A stretch of DNA of 64,000 bases from Phycisphaerales bacterium (GTDB lineage Bacteria; Planctomycetota; Phycisphaerae; Phycisphaerales; SM1A02): NCBI GenBank assembly GCA_014238205.1, contig JABABM010000002.1:62001-126000 (forward strand). Direction: 5' to 3'. Below the pieces are notes generated by a model, which saw only the letters and a program-made list of their open reading frames with translations, was not told where the DNA came from and did not search any database. Shown piece by piece: positions 8,859-17,664 of this stretch (its first letter is position 1; each line of letters begins with the position of its first letter). The position numbers were made by a program, and so were the translations under genes.

Positions 8859-10770
8859 GGGATCGAAAGCGTCACGGGGCGGTCGCGTCCTGGTCATCCA
8901 ACCCGACCCGATGAGTTCTGCGCTGCTCAGCGAGCATCTCCTCGCCGATGGTCACAAGGTCTGGGTTGCTGAATCAGCCCAGGAAGGTGCCCAGCAACTC
9001 GAAGATGAGACGTTCGACATCGTGCTCCTCGACCTGGACCTTGCCGATCGACTGGGCTTCGACCTGCTCAAGCAGATCAGATCCACCTACATTCCAGCGG
9101 TCCTTCCCGTCATCGTCTCCTCCGCTCGCGAGCATTCGGATGCGATCGTCGAGGCATTTGCTCTTGGAGCGAACGACTACGTCACGAAGCCGATCAACCT
9201 GCCGGTGCTTCGGGCGCGGATCCAGGCACTCCTGGCAGTCCGGGCGATGCCCGTCACCGACGAGACCTCGGATTCCTTTCCCTTTGCGGCAACGGAGGTG
9301 GACCTGCCCGCCATCGACCAGCGACTGCAGCGAGCAGAGGGTGGGGCAAGAAAGCTGCGATCCATCTGCGACATCCTTCGGGATGTACTTGATGCGGAGC
9401 GTGCATCGGTCTACAGGTACGACAAGGCACGCAACGAACTGCTCACGGTCGTGGCCCATTCGGACGAGACATCAGGAAGCAACGAGTCACTCCTGATCCG
9501 CATGTCGGCCGAGGAGGGACTGGCTGGAGCCGCCCTGTGTGCTGATGAACTGCAGAATGTCCCCGACGCCTATGAAGACGACCGCTTCAACCAGTCATTC
9601 GACCAGAAGACCGGGTTCCGGACTCGATCCGTCATCTCGTTCCCCCTGCACGCATACGAAGGTGAACTCATCGGGGTTGCGCAGGTGCTCAATCATCGTG
9701 ATGGCCCCTTCAGCGAAGAACATGTCCGGATGATCGAACAGCTTGCACCTCGATGTGCAGGCGCATTGTCCCTGGCTTTCTTCGAAGCTGACTCGGAACT
9801 GGAACTGGCCAAGACCATTGAAGCCGTTCCCGGAATCGACTCCCTCGCCGACACCATTCTTCCAGCGATTCCCGGCATCGCCGACGACACGCGACTCCAG
9901 GCAACCGCCCGGCCCGAAGTCAAGAATCCCCATTCGCTGGTCGGCAAGACGATTGGAAGGTATCGGGTCACACAAGTGCTCGGCATCGGAGGGCAGGGGT
10001 TCGTCCTCGATGCAGAGGATGAACTCATCGGGCGTGCCGTTGCGTTGAAGATGGTCAACATCGACTACACCAAGAATCCCCTGACCCGTGAGCGGTTCAT
10101 GAACGAAGTTCGCAGCATGGGACAGATCAATCACCCGAACACGGTTGCAATCCATGATGTCGGCGAATACGACGATGCGCTGTTCATCGTCATGGAAAAG
10201 GGGGATGGAGGTACCGCGTGGAAACTCATGAAGGACAAAGAGCGGGTTCCCTGGCATCGAGTCGTCGACATCGTCAGTGATGCCTGCAATGGACTCGATG
10301 CCGCACATCGACGGGGAATGATCCACCGTGACATCAAGCCGGACAACATCCTGCTGATTTCAGACGGCACGGCCAAGCTCACCGACTTCGGTCTTGCACT
10401 GGCTCCGAATGCAGAGGACATCGCAGGATCCGGTCGCATCGTCGGCACTCCCCATTACATGAGCCCTGAACAGTGCCGGGGAGATGATGTCGACCATCGC
10501 AGCGACATCTACTCGATGGGGGGGACCTTCTACCACATGCTTACCGGGGAACCTCCCTACCCGGAACGGGCAAGTGTCCACGACCTGCTGACCTCGCATT
10601 GCGATGATCCCGTACCTGATCCACGTGCGATCGATGCGGACCTTCCTGCTGAATGCACCGCAATCGTTCGGACATCAATGGCGAAGAATCCGGATGACCG
10701 ATACGCCAGTGCGGTTGAAATGCTCCAGGATCTCACGTGGCTGCGTGAACTTGCACGTCGCGTTGATTGA
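8857..10770 (+). CDS. Receiver-GAF-Ser/Thr protein kinase fusion
   Basis: A 637-residue cytoplasmic signalling protein. Residues about 10-128 form a response-regulator receiver domain with phosphoacceptor D59 (V-L-L-D-L-D) and conserved K111. Residues about 160-308 look like a GAF domain. Residues about 367-630 are a Hanks-type kinase with the glycine loop G-I-G-G-Q-G (376-381), K398, H490-R-D492-I-K-P-D-N, D510-F-G and S-P-E, so all catalytic residues are present. There is no membrane segment. The expected logic is phosphorelay plus small-molecule input controlling a Ser/Thr kinase. The STAS gene starting 64 bases downstream is an obvious substrate candidate. I chose ATG 8857; the open frame continues upstream only as antisense of the oxidoreductase gene. 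Confidence 0.9.
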   Translation: MGSKASRGGRVLVIQPDPMSSALLSEHLLADGHKVWVAESAQEGAQQLEDETFDIVLLDLDLADRLGFDLLKQIRSTYIPAVLPVIVSSAREHSDAIVEAFALGANDYVTKPINLPVLRARIQALLAVRAMPVTDETSDSFPFAATEVDLPAIDQRLQRAEGGARKLRSICDILRDVLDAERASVYRYDKARNELLTVVAHSDETSGSNESLLIRMSAEEGLAGAALCADELQNVPDAYEDDRFNQSFDQKTGFRTRSVISFPLHAYEGELIGVAQVLNHRDGPFSEEHVRMIEQLAPRCAGALSLAFFEADSELELAKTIEAVPGIDSLADTILPAIPGIADDTRLQATARPEVKNPHSLVGKTIGRYRVTQVLGIGGQGFVLDAEDELIGRAVALKMVNIDYTKNPLTRERFMNEVRSMGQINHPNTVAIHDVGEYDDALFIVMEKGDGGTAWKLMKDKERVPWHRVVDIVSDACNGLDAAHRRGMIHRDIKPDNILLISDGTAKLTDFGLALAPNAEDIAGSGRIVGTPHYMSPEQCRGDDVDHRSDIYSMGGTFYHMLTGEPPYPERASVHDLLTSHCDDPVPDPRAIDADLPAECTAIVRTSMAKNPDDRYASAVEMLQDLTWLRELARRVD

Positions 10771-10834
10771 TACCGGAAAGAGAACTCTCCTCCCTGCTGC
10801 AGCGTGGTACCATGCGATCCTTGTCCAGGATTGA

Positions 10835-11227
10835 ATGAACATGCAAGATGAGAATGAAACAACCATCGAATCGATCTTCGCACAGGTCCATGTTGAAGGC
10901 CGGACGCTCGTAGCACGGCTTCGAGGGCCGTCCATCGCCCAGCGAGAATCCGAACTCATCACGCAGGTTGTTGCCCCGGAAATCGAATCAGCTGACACGC
11001 TCTGCAAGTATCTCGTGCTGGACATGGAGGATGTCGAGTTCCTGAGCAGCATGGGCATCGGACTGCTGATCGATCTGCAGTCCCGCGCCAAGGCGAAGAA
11101 GATGAAGACGGTGCTTTCAAATGTCGGCGAGAAGCTCGACGAACTGCTTCGGCTCGTCAAGCTCGAGAGGGTGCTCACGCTCTGCCGCACCGAGCAGGAA
11201 TTCTCCAAGGCGATCAAGAAGAAGTGA
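10835..11227 (+). CDS. STAS-domain anti-sigma factor antagonist
   Basis: A 130-residue single STAS domain of the SpoIIAA/RsbV type. The core L-V-L-D-M-E-D-V-E-F-L-S-S-M-G-I-G (about residues 60-76) carries S71 and S72 at the place where family members are phosphorylated by a Ser kinase; the usual D-S-S-G is L-S-S-M-G here. In partner switching, the unphosphorylated protein binds an anti-sigma kinase and frees a sigma factor. Here the upstream neighbour is a full Hanks kinase, not an RsbW-type one, so the circuit may differ. The 3' end overlaps the decarboxylase gene on the other strand by 14 bases. A second in-frame ATG at 10841 is possible. Confidence 0.85.
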   Translation: MNMQDENETTIESIFAQVHVEGRTLVARLRGPSIAQRESELITQVVAPEIESADTLCKYLVLDMEDVEFLSSMGIGLLIDLQSRAKAKKMKTVLSNVGEKLDELLRLVKLERVLTLCRTEQEFSKAIKKK

Positions 11228-12668
11228 CTTCCTTCGCCACGCTTGAAATCTGATCCCAGCCCCTTCGCACATGATCCCGGGTCGTGCCCCACTGTCCTAT
11301 GGCAAGGCGGAGAACGAATCGGCCACCGACTTCACAGTGCGTCAGACTCATTGAACCGGATGCATTCACCGCCTCCATGATTGCACGGGTCGCCTCATCC
11401 CCGGCTTCATGCCTGAAACAGGCCAGGGTCAGGGAGGCAGGGGCTGCAAGGGCAAAGCCATCCGTCTCCTCTATCCAGGAGGCAAGTTCCCTGGTGATCT
11501 CGACGTGCTTCCTCACCATTGCCCGCAGTCCTTCCAGCCCGACGACCCTGTAGAGGAACCAGAGTTTCAACGAGCGGAACCTGCGACCGAGCTGGACATG
11601 CCAGTCACGGTAATCCACGACACCGCCCGAATCCGTCGCCTTGTTACGAAGGTACTCAGGCATGATGGACATCGAGTCCACCAGCAGCGATGCATCCTTC
11701 AGCCAGAGGCAGGAACAGTCGAAGGTCACACCCATCCACTTGTGCGGGTTGAATGACCAGCTGTCCGCCTGGTCAACGCCTGCATGCATCCACCTGTGTT
11801 CCTCGCAGAGTGCCGCTGTTCCAAACATCGCAGCGTCGACATGGAGCCAGCAACCGTGCTCCTTCGCCAGCGGGGCGATGGAATCCAGCGGGTCGAACGC
11901 ACCGGTTCCGGTGGTGCCGAGAGTCGCAGAGATGAAGAAGGGCCTGCAGCCGTCGGCAATGTCCTTGTTCATCACGGAAGCCAGGGCGAGGGGATCCATG
12001 GCAAGGTGTTCATCCGTCTCGATAAGGCGAAGGTTTCTCGAACCGATACCGCAGATGCGGGCGGACTTCTCGATGCTCGAGTGAGACTGGGCCGAGGCAT
12101 AGGCGACCAGTGGGGACGAGCCCTGGGAAAGCCCCTGGCTGTTACCAACTCCCCCTGTCGCCTGTTCTCGTGCTGCAACCATGCATGCCAGGACGGCACT
12201 GGATGCCGTGTCCTGGATCACACCGCCCCCCGGCCCAGGTGCATCGAATCGGAAATGAGCTGGAAGACCAAGTGCTTCCGCCGTCCAGTCCAGCATGCGC
12301 ATCTCAAGTTCGGTACACGCGGGGCTTGTTGACCAGAGCATGCCCTGTACGCCCAGGCCGCTTGAAAGCAGGTCCCCGAGTACGGACGGCTCGCTGGAGT
12401 TGCTCGGGAAGTACCCGAACCAGTTGGGTGATTGCCAGTGTGCAATCCCTGGAAGAAGATGTGTCTCGACATCCTCGAGGATCGCGGTGACATCCCCTGG
12501 AAGTTCCGGTGCTGATGCCGGCAGCGCTTCCAGGATGGATCCCGGGCTGGACTTGGACAGTACCGGGTACTGTTCTACGCCAGCCCGATACGAGGCGATC
12601 CAGTCGATGAGGGCATGCCCATCACGCCTGAACTCCTCCGGGGTCATGGCGGCATCAAGCGAACTCAT
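11214..12668 (-). CDS. PLP-dependent amino-acid decarboxylase (group II, AADC-like)
   Basis: A 484-residue fold-type I PLP enzyme of the aromatic L-amino-acid/tyrosine/histidine decarboxylase group, the usual length. The PLP lysine is K310 in N-P-H-K-W-M. The PLP-stacking His is H196 in Q-S-H-S-S-I-E-K, and the aspartate pairing with the pyridine nitrogen is D278 in H-V-D-A-A. The position after D-A-A holds Met, where most members have Tyr or Trp, so the substrate cannot be safely predicted. It is the last gene of a minus-strand run ispE / M3 peptidase / decarboxylase, starting 3 bases after the peptidase stop. Amine production for acid resistance or signalling is only a guess. Confidence 0.85.
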   Translation of the reverse strand: MSSLDAAMTPEEFRRDGHALIDWIASYRAGVEQYPVLSKSSPGSILEALPASAPELPGDVTAILEDVETHLLPGIAHWQSPNWFGYFPSNSSEPSVLGDLLSSGLGVQGMLWSTSPACTELEMRMLDWTAEALGLPAHFRFDAPGPGGGVIQDTASSAVLACMVAAREQATGGVGNSQGLSQGSSPLVAYASAQSHSSIEKSARICGIGSRNLRLIETDEHLAMDPLALASVMNKDIADGCRPFFISATLGTTGTGAFDPLDSIAPLAKEHGCWLHVDAAMFGTAALCEEHRWMHAGVDQADSWSFNPHKWMGVTFDCSCLWLKDASLLVDSMSIMPEYLRNKATDSGGVVDYRDWHVQLGRRFRSLKLWFLYRVVGLEGLRAMVRKHVEITRELASWIEETDGFALAAPASLTLACFRHEAGDEATRAIMEAVNASGSMSLTHCEVGGRFVLRLAIGQWGTTRDHVRRGWDQISSVAKEVTSS

Positions 12669-12671
12669 GTG

Positions 12672-14381
12672 TCATGCCGGGAGTTGCTGGAGTTGCGAAT
12701 CGACTTCTCCGATGAGCCGTTTCATCGTCGACGGACCGAAGTTGAACTCGAGTTCTGCGGCCTCGAACAATTCCGGCAATGCTCTGGAGCCACCCAGCGA
12801 CAACGCCCTCCGGTAGTTGGCAATGGCTTTATCCGGGTCATCCTGATACTGCAGCCAGAGTTGCAGGGCCCCCAATTGGGCAATCCCATATTCGATGTAG
12901 TAGAAAGGCACGCAGAAGAGATGCAGTTGACGATGCCACTGCTTGGCTCGCTGTGCTTCGAACCCTTCCCAGTCGACGTTCGGACCATAGAGACCATCAA
13001 GTTCGAGCCAGTAGATGTCCCGCTGTTCCCTCGTGTGATCCGGATGCGTGTAGATCCAGTGCTGGAACGCATCAATGGTCGCGATCCACGAAAGCGAACG
13101 GACGATACCCTCCAGGTGCGCCCGCTTCGAACGGGCCGCCGCCTCGGGATCATAGAACTCATCGAGGTAGGGATGGGCCATCAGCTCCATGCTCATCGAC
13201 GCCACTTCGGCGAACTCGATCGGAAGGAACTCGCTTCGATAGGCCACCAGTGGCTCGTCGCGTGAAAGCATCGCGTGAAACGCGTGCCCGGCCTCGTGCA
13301 CCATCGTCTCCAGATCACGCTGCAGCCCAGCTGCATTCATGAATATGAATGGCACACGCTTCCGAGAGCGATCGTACTGGTAGCCTCCGGGCGCCTTGCC
13401 CTTCCTCGACTCCAGGTCAAGGCAATCACCTCCGCGAAGCGTATCGAACATCGAACCGAGGGAGGAATCCATTCGGTGAAAGAGCCGGGACGAACGATCG
13501 ACGAGTTCATCCGACGTCTCGAAGGGACGCAGTGGTGCCCGTCCCTTGATATCGACCTCCAGGTCCCAGGGCCGGAGTGCATCCAGTTCAAGTGCGGTTG
13601 AGCGATCCGCATTGAGTTGGTGATAGACCGGTACGCAGATCGATCGTGCCGCTTCGTGGAACTGCCGGCAATCCTCAGGCCTGTAGTCGAAACGATGCAT
13701 TGCGGCAAAGGCGTACTCCATGAAGTTCTCGTGGCCGGCATTGATCGCAACCTGGTGGCGGAGGCTGACCATCTCGTCAAAGATCGAATCGATCCGGTCA
13801 TGTTCCTCGTAGCGTCGCATCACCATCGCAGTCCACGCCGATTCACGAACCGATCGATCCGTCTCCTGGATGAACCGACCCATCTGGGGCATGGTCCGTT
13901 CTTCCCCCTGGAAGTCGATGGTCATGGACCCGTTGATTTCGTCGTACTGCTGTCCGAGCTTCGTGTCCTCGGTCTGAAGGGGGATGTTCTCCTCGCGGAA
14001 GAGCTCGATGTTCGCCTCGAGGTTTCGGGCGTACACGCCGTATCGATCGGTATCGAGATCGTCGAGGTGGGGGCACTGAATGATGTGACGATCGAGCTTG
14101 AACGAGATGTCCTTGAGCTTCGGCTGGACATGCTCGACGTACTCGAGGTATGCCTTCGTCGCCTGTTCGTCATCGGTGTGGCAGGTCATGCGAATGTAGA
14201 GTTCGGCCTGCGCTTCGCTCGCAGCTGCATCGAGTTCACTTCGGTCGATGAGGAGCTGCTCGAGACAACCGGCACATTTCAACTCCCGGTCGATGAGCGA
14301 CTGATACAGTGGTTCAAGTTGAGACCAGCTGGCTCCATCGATATCGACCGGAACGTGATCATTGGGGGGTGGGTAGGTCAT
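12672..14381 (-). CDS. M3-family oligoendopeptidase (PepF-like)
   Basis: A 569-residue metallopeptidase of family M3. The zinc site H362-E363-A-G-H366 is followed by the third ligand in F-A-E392-V-A-S-M-S-M-E. The N-terminal half is highly helical and acidic, as expected for the PepF-type lobe. These enzymes cut short peptides in the cytoplasm. No signal peptide or membrane segment is seen. The start ATG shares one base with the ispE stop (TGATG), indicating translational coupling, and the stop is 3 bases before the decarboxylase start. PepF-like is more likely than the thimet or Dcp subgroups from the length. Confidence 0.88.
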   Translation of the reverse strand: MTYPPPNDHVPVDIDGASWSQLEPLYQSLIDRELKCAGCLEQLLIDRSELDAAASEAQAELYIRMTCHTDDEQATKAYLEYVEHVQPKLKDISFKLDRHIIQCPHLDDLDTDRYGVYARNLEANIELFREENIPLQTEDTKLGQQYDEINGSMTIDFQGEERTMPQMGRFIQETDRSVRESAWTAMVMRRYEEHDRIDSIFDEMVSLRHQVAINAGHENFMEYAFAAMHRFDYRPEDCRQFHEAARSICVPVYHQLNADRSTALELDALRPWDLEVDIKGRAPLRPFETSDELVDRSSRLFHRMDSSLGSMFDTLRGGDCLDLESRKGKAPGGYQYDRSRKRVPFIFMNAAGLQRDLETMVHEAGHAFHAMLSRDEPLVAYRSEFLPIEFAEVASMSMELMAHPYLDEFYDPEAAARSKRAHLEGIVRSLSWIATIDAFQHWIYTHPDHTREQRDIYWLELDGLYGPNVDWEGFEAQRAKQWHRQLHLFCVPFYYIEYGIAQLGALQLWLQYQDDPDKAIANYRRALSLGGSRALPELFEAAELEFNFGPSTMKRLIGEVDSQLQQLPA

Positions 14382-15286
14382 CAGGTTGACTCCATGAGTT
14401 CAGTCTCTGTTGCCCGGGCGGCAACCGGAACGGTAGCAACGCCCAACTGTTCACGCACACTGGCCCCGAGGGCACCGGCATGCAGCGCATCCGTGCAGGG
14501 TACGAAGAGCGTTGATCCACTGCCACTGACATGGACAGGAAGTTCTGCAATGGTCTGCACCTGGGCCATGAGTTCACCAAGGGGAGGCGCAACCCTGGTT
14601 GCTGGTTCAGCGAGGTCATTGAAGAACAGGGTGGGATCTGGCGGGGATGAGATGGCTCCTGCCACGACATCCGCCTTGAACGTTCCCTGTTCACCCTCAT
14701 CAAAGGCCTTGTACACGGCCCCAGTAGAGCAGGAGAATGCGGGCAGGACCAGCACTGCATGGAACTCCGGAACCTGCTCGTGGTACTCGAGGGTCTCCCC
14801 GACACCACTGACCATCGCGCTGCCTCCATGAAGCATGAAAGGCACATCACTCCCAAGACCCATCGCGATTGACACCATCTCTCCGGGATCCAGGTCCAGG
14901 TCGAAGAGTCTGTTCAAGGCACGGAGCATCCCGGCGGCATCGGCTGATCCGCCACCAAGACCACCTCCAACAGGGATTCTCTTCTGGAGTTTCACCTGGA
15001 CAGGCAATGCACGCCCGACATGGGCTTCAAGCGCCATGTGGGCACGAACCGCAAGGTCATCTGTAATCGACCAGTCGATTTCAGATGTCTGGGGGGCATC
15101 TTCGTGCCAAATCACGGCATAACGAGATAAATACCCCTCCTCGAGCATTGTCACGGCAAGGTCATCCGCGAAGTCGACTGTCACCATCCAGGAGGCAATG
15201 GGATGCAAACCCTCGGATCCCGCAGCATCAACAGCAAGCGCAAGGTTCAACTTAGCAGGGCAGGTACATGTCACGTGAGGACGCAT
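14381..15286 (-). CDS. ispE: 4-diphosphocytidyl-2-C-methyl-D-erythritol kinase IspE
   Basis: A 301-residue GHMP kinase. IspE phosphorylates CDP-methylerythritol in the MEP route to isoprenoids, including the menaquinone side chain and undecaprenyl carrier. The N-terminal C-P-A-K-L-N-L and the ATP-binding P-V-G-G-G-L-G-G-G-S-A-D-A-A-G (residues 105-119) are diagnostic. G-S-D-V-P-F follows at about 170, and the late G-S-G-S-T-L-F motif is also present. I chose ATG 15286; an upstream ATG at 15346 would add 20 residues unlike the family and run into the divergent promoter. It heads the operon ispE / M3 peptidase / decarboxylase. Confidence 0.9.
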   Translation of the reverse strand: MRPHVTCTCPAKLNLALAVDAAGSEGLHPIASWMVTVDFADDLAVTMLEEGYLSRYAVIWHEDAPQTSEIDWSITDDLAVRAHMALEAHVGRALPVQVKLQKRIPVGGGLGGGSADAAGMLRALNRLFDLDLDPGEMVSIAMGLGSDVPFMLHGGSAMVSGVGETLEYHEQVPEFHAVLVLPAFSCSTGAVYKAFDEGEQGTFKADVVAGAISSPPDPTLFFNDLAEPATRVAPPLGELMAQVQTIAELPVHVSGSGSTLFVPCTDALHAGALGASVREQLGVATVPVAARATETELMEST

Positions 15287-15325
15287 CGAGATCACAGCGT
15301 ACTCATTCAGGCCGAGGCATGCCCC

Positions 15326-15331
15326 TATAAT
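15326..15331 (+). promoter_or_regulatory. -10-like element TATAAT
   Basis: A consensus TATAAT stands 26 bases before the ATG at 15358. No good -35 hexamer is visible at 16-18 bases upstream. A clear ribosome-binding site (AAGGAG) follows at 15345-15350. The same C-TATAAT-CG sequence occurs before the gene at 20516, which supports its use as a promoter in this genome. Confidence 0.45.
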
Positions 15332-15357
15332 CGATCCCTGCACCAAGGAGCGCGTTC

Positions 15358-17661
15358 ATGCCATTGACTATCACGTATCTCGATGGCCCAATGCAGGATA
15401 CCTCGATCGAAATCGGCGACGACGTCGAACAGGTACTCCTCGGTCGGGATCCGGAACGATGCCAGATCGTCCTCCCCCCGGATCAGACCATGGTGGGTCG
15501 CGAGCACTGCTCGATCATCCGGAGCAGTGGACGTTACTTCCTTGAACTTGGGGCGGATCGAGCCGTACGGGTAAACGATGAACTGGTTGAAGGTGGCCGA
15601 GCCCTCCCGATGGCTTCTGAACTTCAACTGGGCCCCCGGGGCCCGCGGCTTCGCGTCCTCTGGGAGAAATCAAGCCGCCTCGAGGCCACCACTCCCCAGG
15701 AAATCGACCACGAGGAACTGGAACGACGTGAATCCAGGGCCGTTCGAGGAACCGAACTGGATGCACTGGCATCCTCTGCAGGCAGTACGAGGCGTGTCAC
15801 CTCCCTCGTGGGAATGGTCGTCCTCCTCCTCCTCTTCCTGGTTCCTGTCATCTACTTCGTGCTCCAGGGACGGGTCGGCGAAGTCGACCGCAAGGTTGCC
15901 GGCCTTGATCGCCTCGAACAAAAGTACGAAGTGATGTCCGATGCCATGGCTTCAAGTGGAGCCGGGCTCCAGGATGTTCTTGCAGGTGCAGCCGAATCGA
16001 CCTACCTGGTGGTCTACCAGGGGGAAGAGGGCAATGAACTTGGATTCGGAACTGCCTGGGTGGTCGGCCCCGGCTCTCTTGCAACGAATGCCCATGTCGC
16101 CGAAAAACTTGAGCAGATCGGTGACGCTGGCCGCATCGTCGTCCGCTCCTCCAGCCGGGCAGGAACCATCCCGGTGGATCACCTGGTTGAATCCACCAGC
16201 ATTCACCCGGGGTACGGTGAGTTTGCCGAGCTCTGGAAGGGATACGTGCCGGTCCGATTCAATGCGCTGAAGAACATGGAGCATGTCAGGTCCGCGGGAT
16301 CCGGATGTGATGTCGCCATCCTCCGTGTGGGTAATGCAGAACAACTCGCCCCACCGCTGCCACTGGCCGACATGGATACCCACGCTGCACTCAGCGCCGG
16401 TGAGCCTGTCGGTTATGTCGGTTACCCGATGGAGGGCATGGCCGTCGAAGGAGTGAACCTGCAACGGCCTACTCCGCAGGTCCAGGTTGGTCGCATTACT
16501 GCAATCACCAGTGACTTCAACATCTCCGAGAAGGAGTCGTACCCGGGCGAACTCAATACGTTGCTGCAGCATTCACTTCCTGCAACTGGTGGCGCAAGTG
16601 GCAGCCCGCTCATCAACTCGAAGGGGCAGGTTGTCGGCATACTCAGCGCCGTCAACTTCGCCATGCTCGGCAAGAAACGTATTCCAACCGGCGTGGGCGT
16701 GAACTTCGCCCAACGATCAAACCTTGTCGGCGAAGTCCTTGATGGGCAGACCGGCATGCACGCGACCCGATCCACCTACTGGAGCGAGGAGATCGACGAC
16801 CTGTACGCATCAGGCCGCGTCGCTCAGAAGGATGTGGATCTGGAGGTGCTCGTCGCAGGCTGGGAATCGATGATCAGCAGCCAGGAGGGAGAAGACACGC
16901 TTGTCAGTTCGACCTCCATCGAGGACGGCTTCTTCTCTACCGAGACGCTGCATGCCAATCCACTTGTCCTTGGCTCCGGTGACGACCTGGGAATCGACAT
17001 GTATGCAAGGGAGATCGAGTTGAGCCTCGAAGGCAACAGTCACTACCTCCTGGCCGCTGAATCCGACGGTCCGGTTGAACTGGAACTGCTCAACGAGGAT
17101 GGTTCTCTGGCCGAATCCGTCGTCATCAACGAATTCATCGAGGTACGACCGGGTCTGAAGGCGATCTCCTTCAGTACGAAGCAACAAGGTACCGTCCGCG
17201 GGAGGATCCTTGTAGGAACCGAGGCAGGCCACATGGCCTATTCACTGCACGAAGCGAAGGTTGCGAGAGTGACGCCCGAGATCGCACTGAACTGGGTGAA
17301 GGATGAATGGCTCAAGGGCCTGGAGACGCCCGATGGCGTTGCGCCGGAGATCATCGAGGTCGGTCACTGGAGTGGTTCGATCGACACACCCCATGCGACA
17401 CTCCAGGTTCATGCTGCACAGCAGTTGATCGAGCTCGAGGAGGCGGGTCCCTATCTCCTTGCAGCCATCTCGGATGACAAGGGCGAACTGGACATGCGAC
17501 TCCTTCGCGGAGATCCGCAGGAAGTCATCGCGGAAGATGATGCCGATGACTGGTATCCCTGCATCGCCTTCGATGCTTCGGGCAAAACCCGCCTGGAAGC
17601 CGAGATCTTCTCACCGAAGGCAGGAGCCTCGTACCGGATCTGGCTGTTCAAGACTCGCTGA
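15358..17661 (+). CDS. FHA domain - transmembrane - trypsin-like serine protease
   Basis: A 767-residue protein in three parts. Residues 1-105 form an FHA phosphothreonine-binding domain (L-L-G-R-D at 27-31, G-R-E-H at 47-50). A single membrane helix spans about 149-170. After it, a chymotrypsin-fold protease has H246 (T-N-A-H-V), D318 (C-D-V-A-I-L) and S414 (G-G-A-S-G-S-P), so the catalytic triad is intact. The last about 300 residues contain two beta-rich stretches and have no named family I recognise. The order implies a cytoplasmic FHA sensor, perhaps reading the Hanks kinase at 8857, and an extracytoplasmic protease. It is divergent from ispE and ends 3 bases from an FHA-HD-GYP gene on the other strand. 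Confidence 0.88.
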   Translation: MPLTITYLDGPMQDTSIEIGDDVEQVLLGRDPERCQIVLPPDQTMVGREHCSIIRSSGRYFLELGADRAVRVNDELVEGGRALPMASELQLGPRGPRLRVLWEKSSRLEATTPQEIDHEELERRESRAVRGTELDALASSAGSTRRVTSLVGMVVLLLLFLVPVIYFVLQGRVGEVDRKVAGLDRLEQKYEVMSDAMASSGAGLQDVLAGAAESTYLVVYQGEEGNELGFGTAWVVGPGSLATNAHVAEKLEQIGDAGRIVVRSSSRAGTIPVDHLVESTSIHPGYGEFAELWKGYVPVRFNALKNMEHVRSAGSGCDVAILRVGNAEQLAPPLPLADMDTHAALSAGEPVGYVGYPMEGMAVEGVNLQRPTPQVQVGRITAITSDFNISEKESYPGELNTLLQHSLPATGGASGSPLINSKGQVVGILSAVNFAMLGKKRIPTGVGVNFAQRSNLVGEVLDGQTGMHATRSTYWSEEIDDLYASGRVAQKDVDLEVLVAGWESMISSQEGEDTLVSSTSIEDGFFSTETLHANPLVLGSGDDLGIDMYAREIELSLEGNSHYLLAAESDGPVELELLNEDGSLAESVVINEFIEVRPGLKAISFSTKQQGTVRGRILVGTEAGHMAYSLHEAKVARVTPEIALNWVKDEWLKGLETPDGVAPEIIEVGHWSGSIDTPHATLQVHAAQQLIELEEAGPYLLAAISDDKGELDMRLLRGDPQEVIAEDDADDWYPCIAFDASGKTRLEAEIFSPKAGASYRIWLFKTR

Positions 17662-17664
17662 GGC

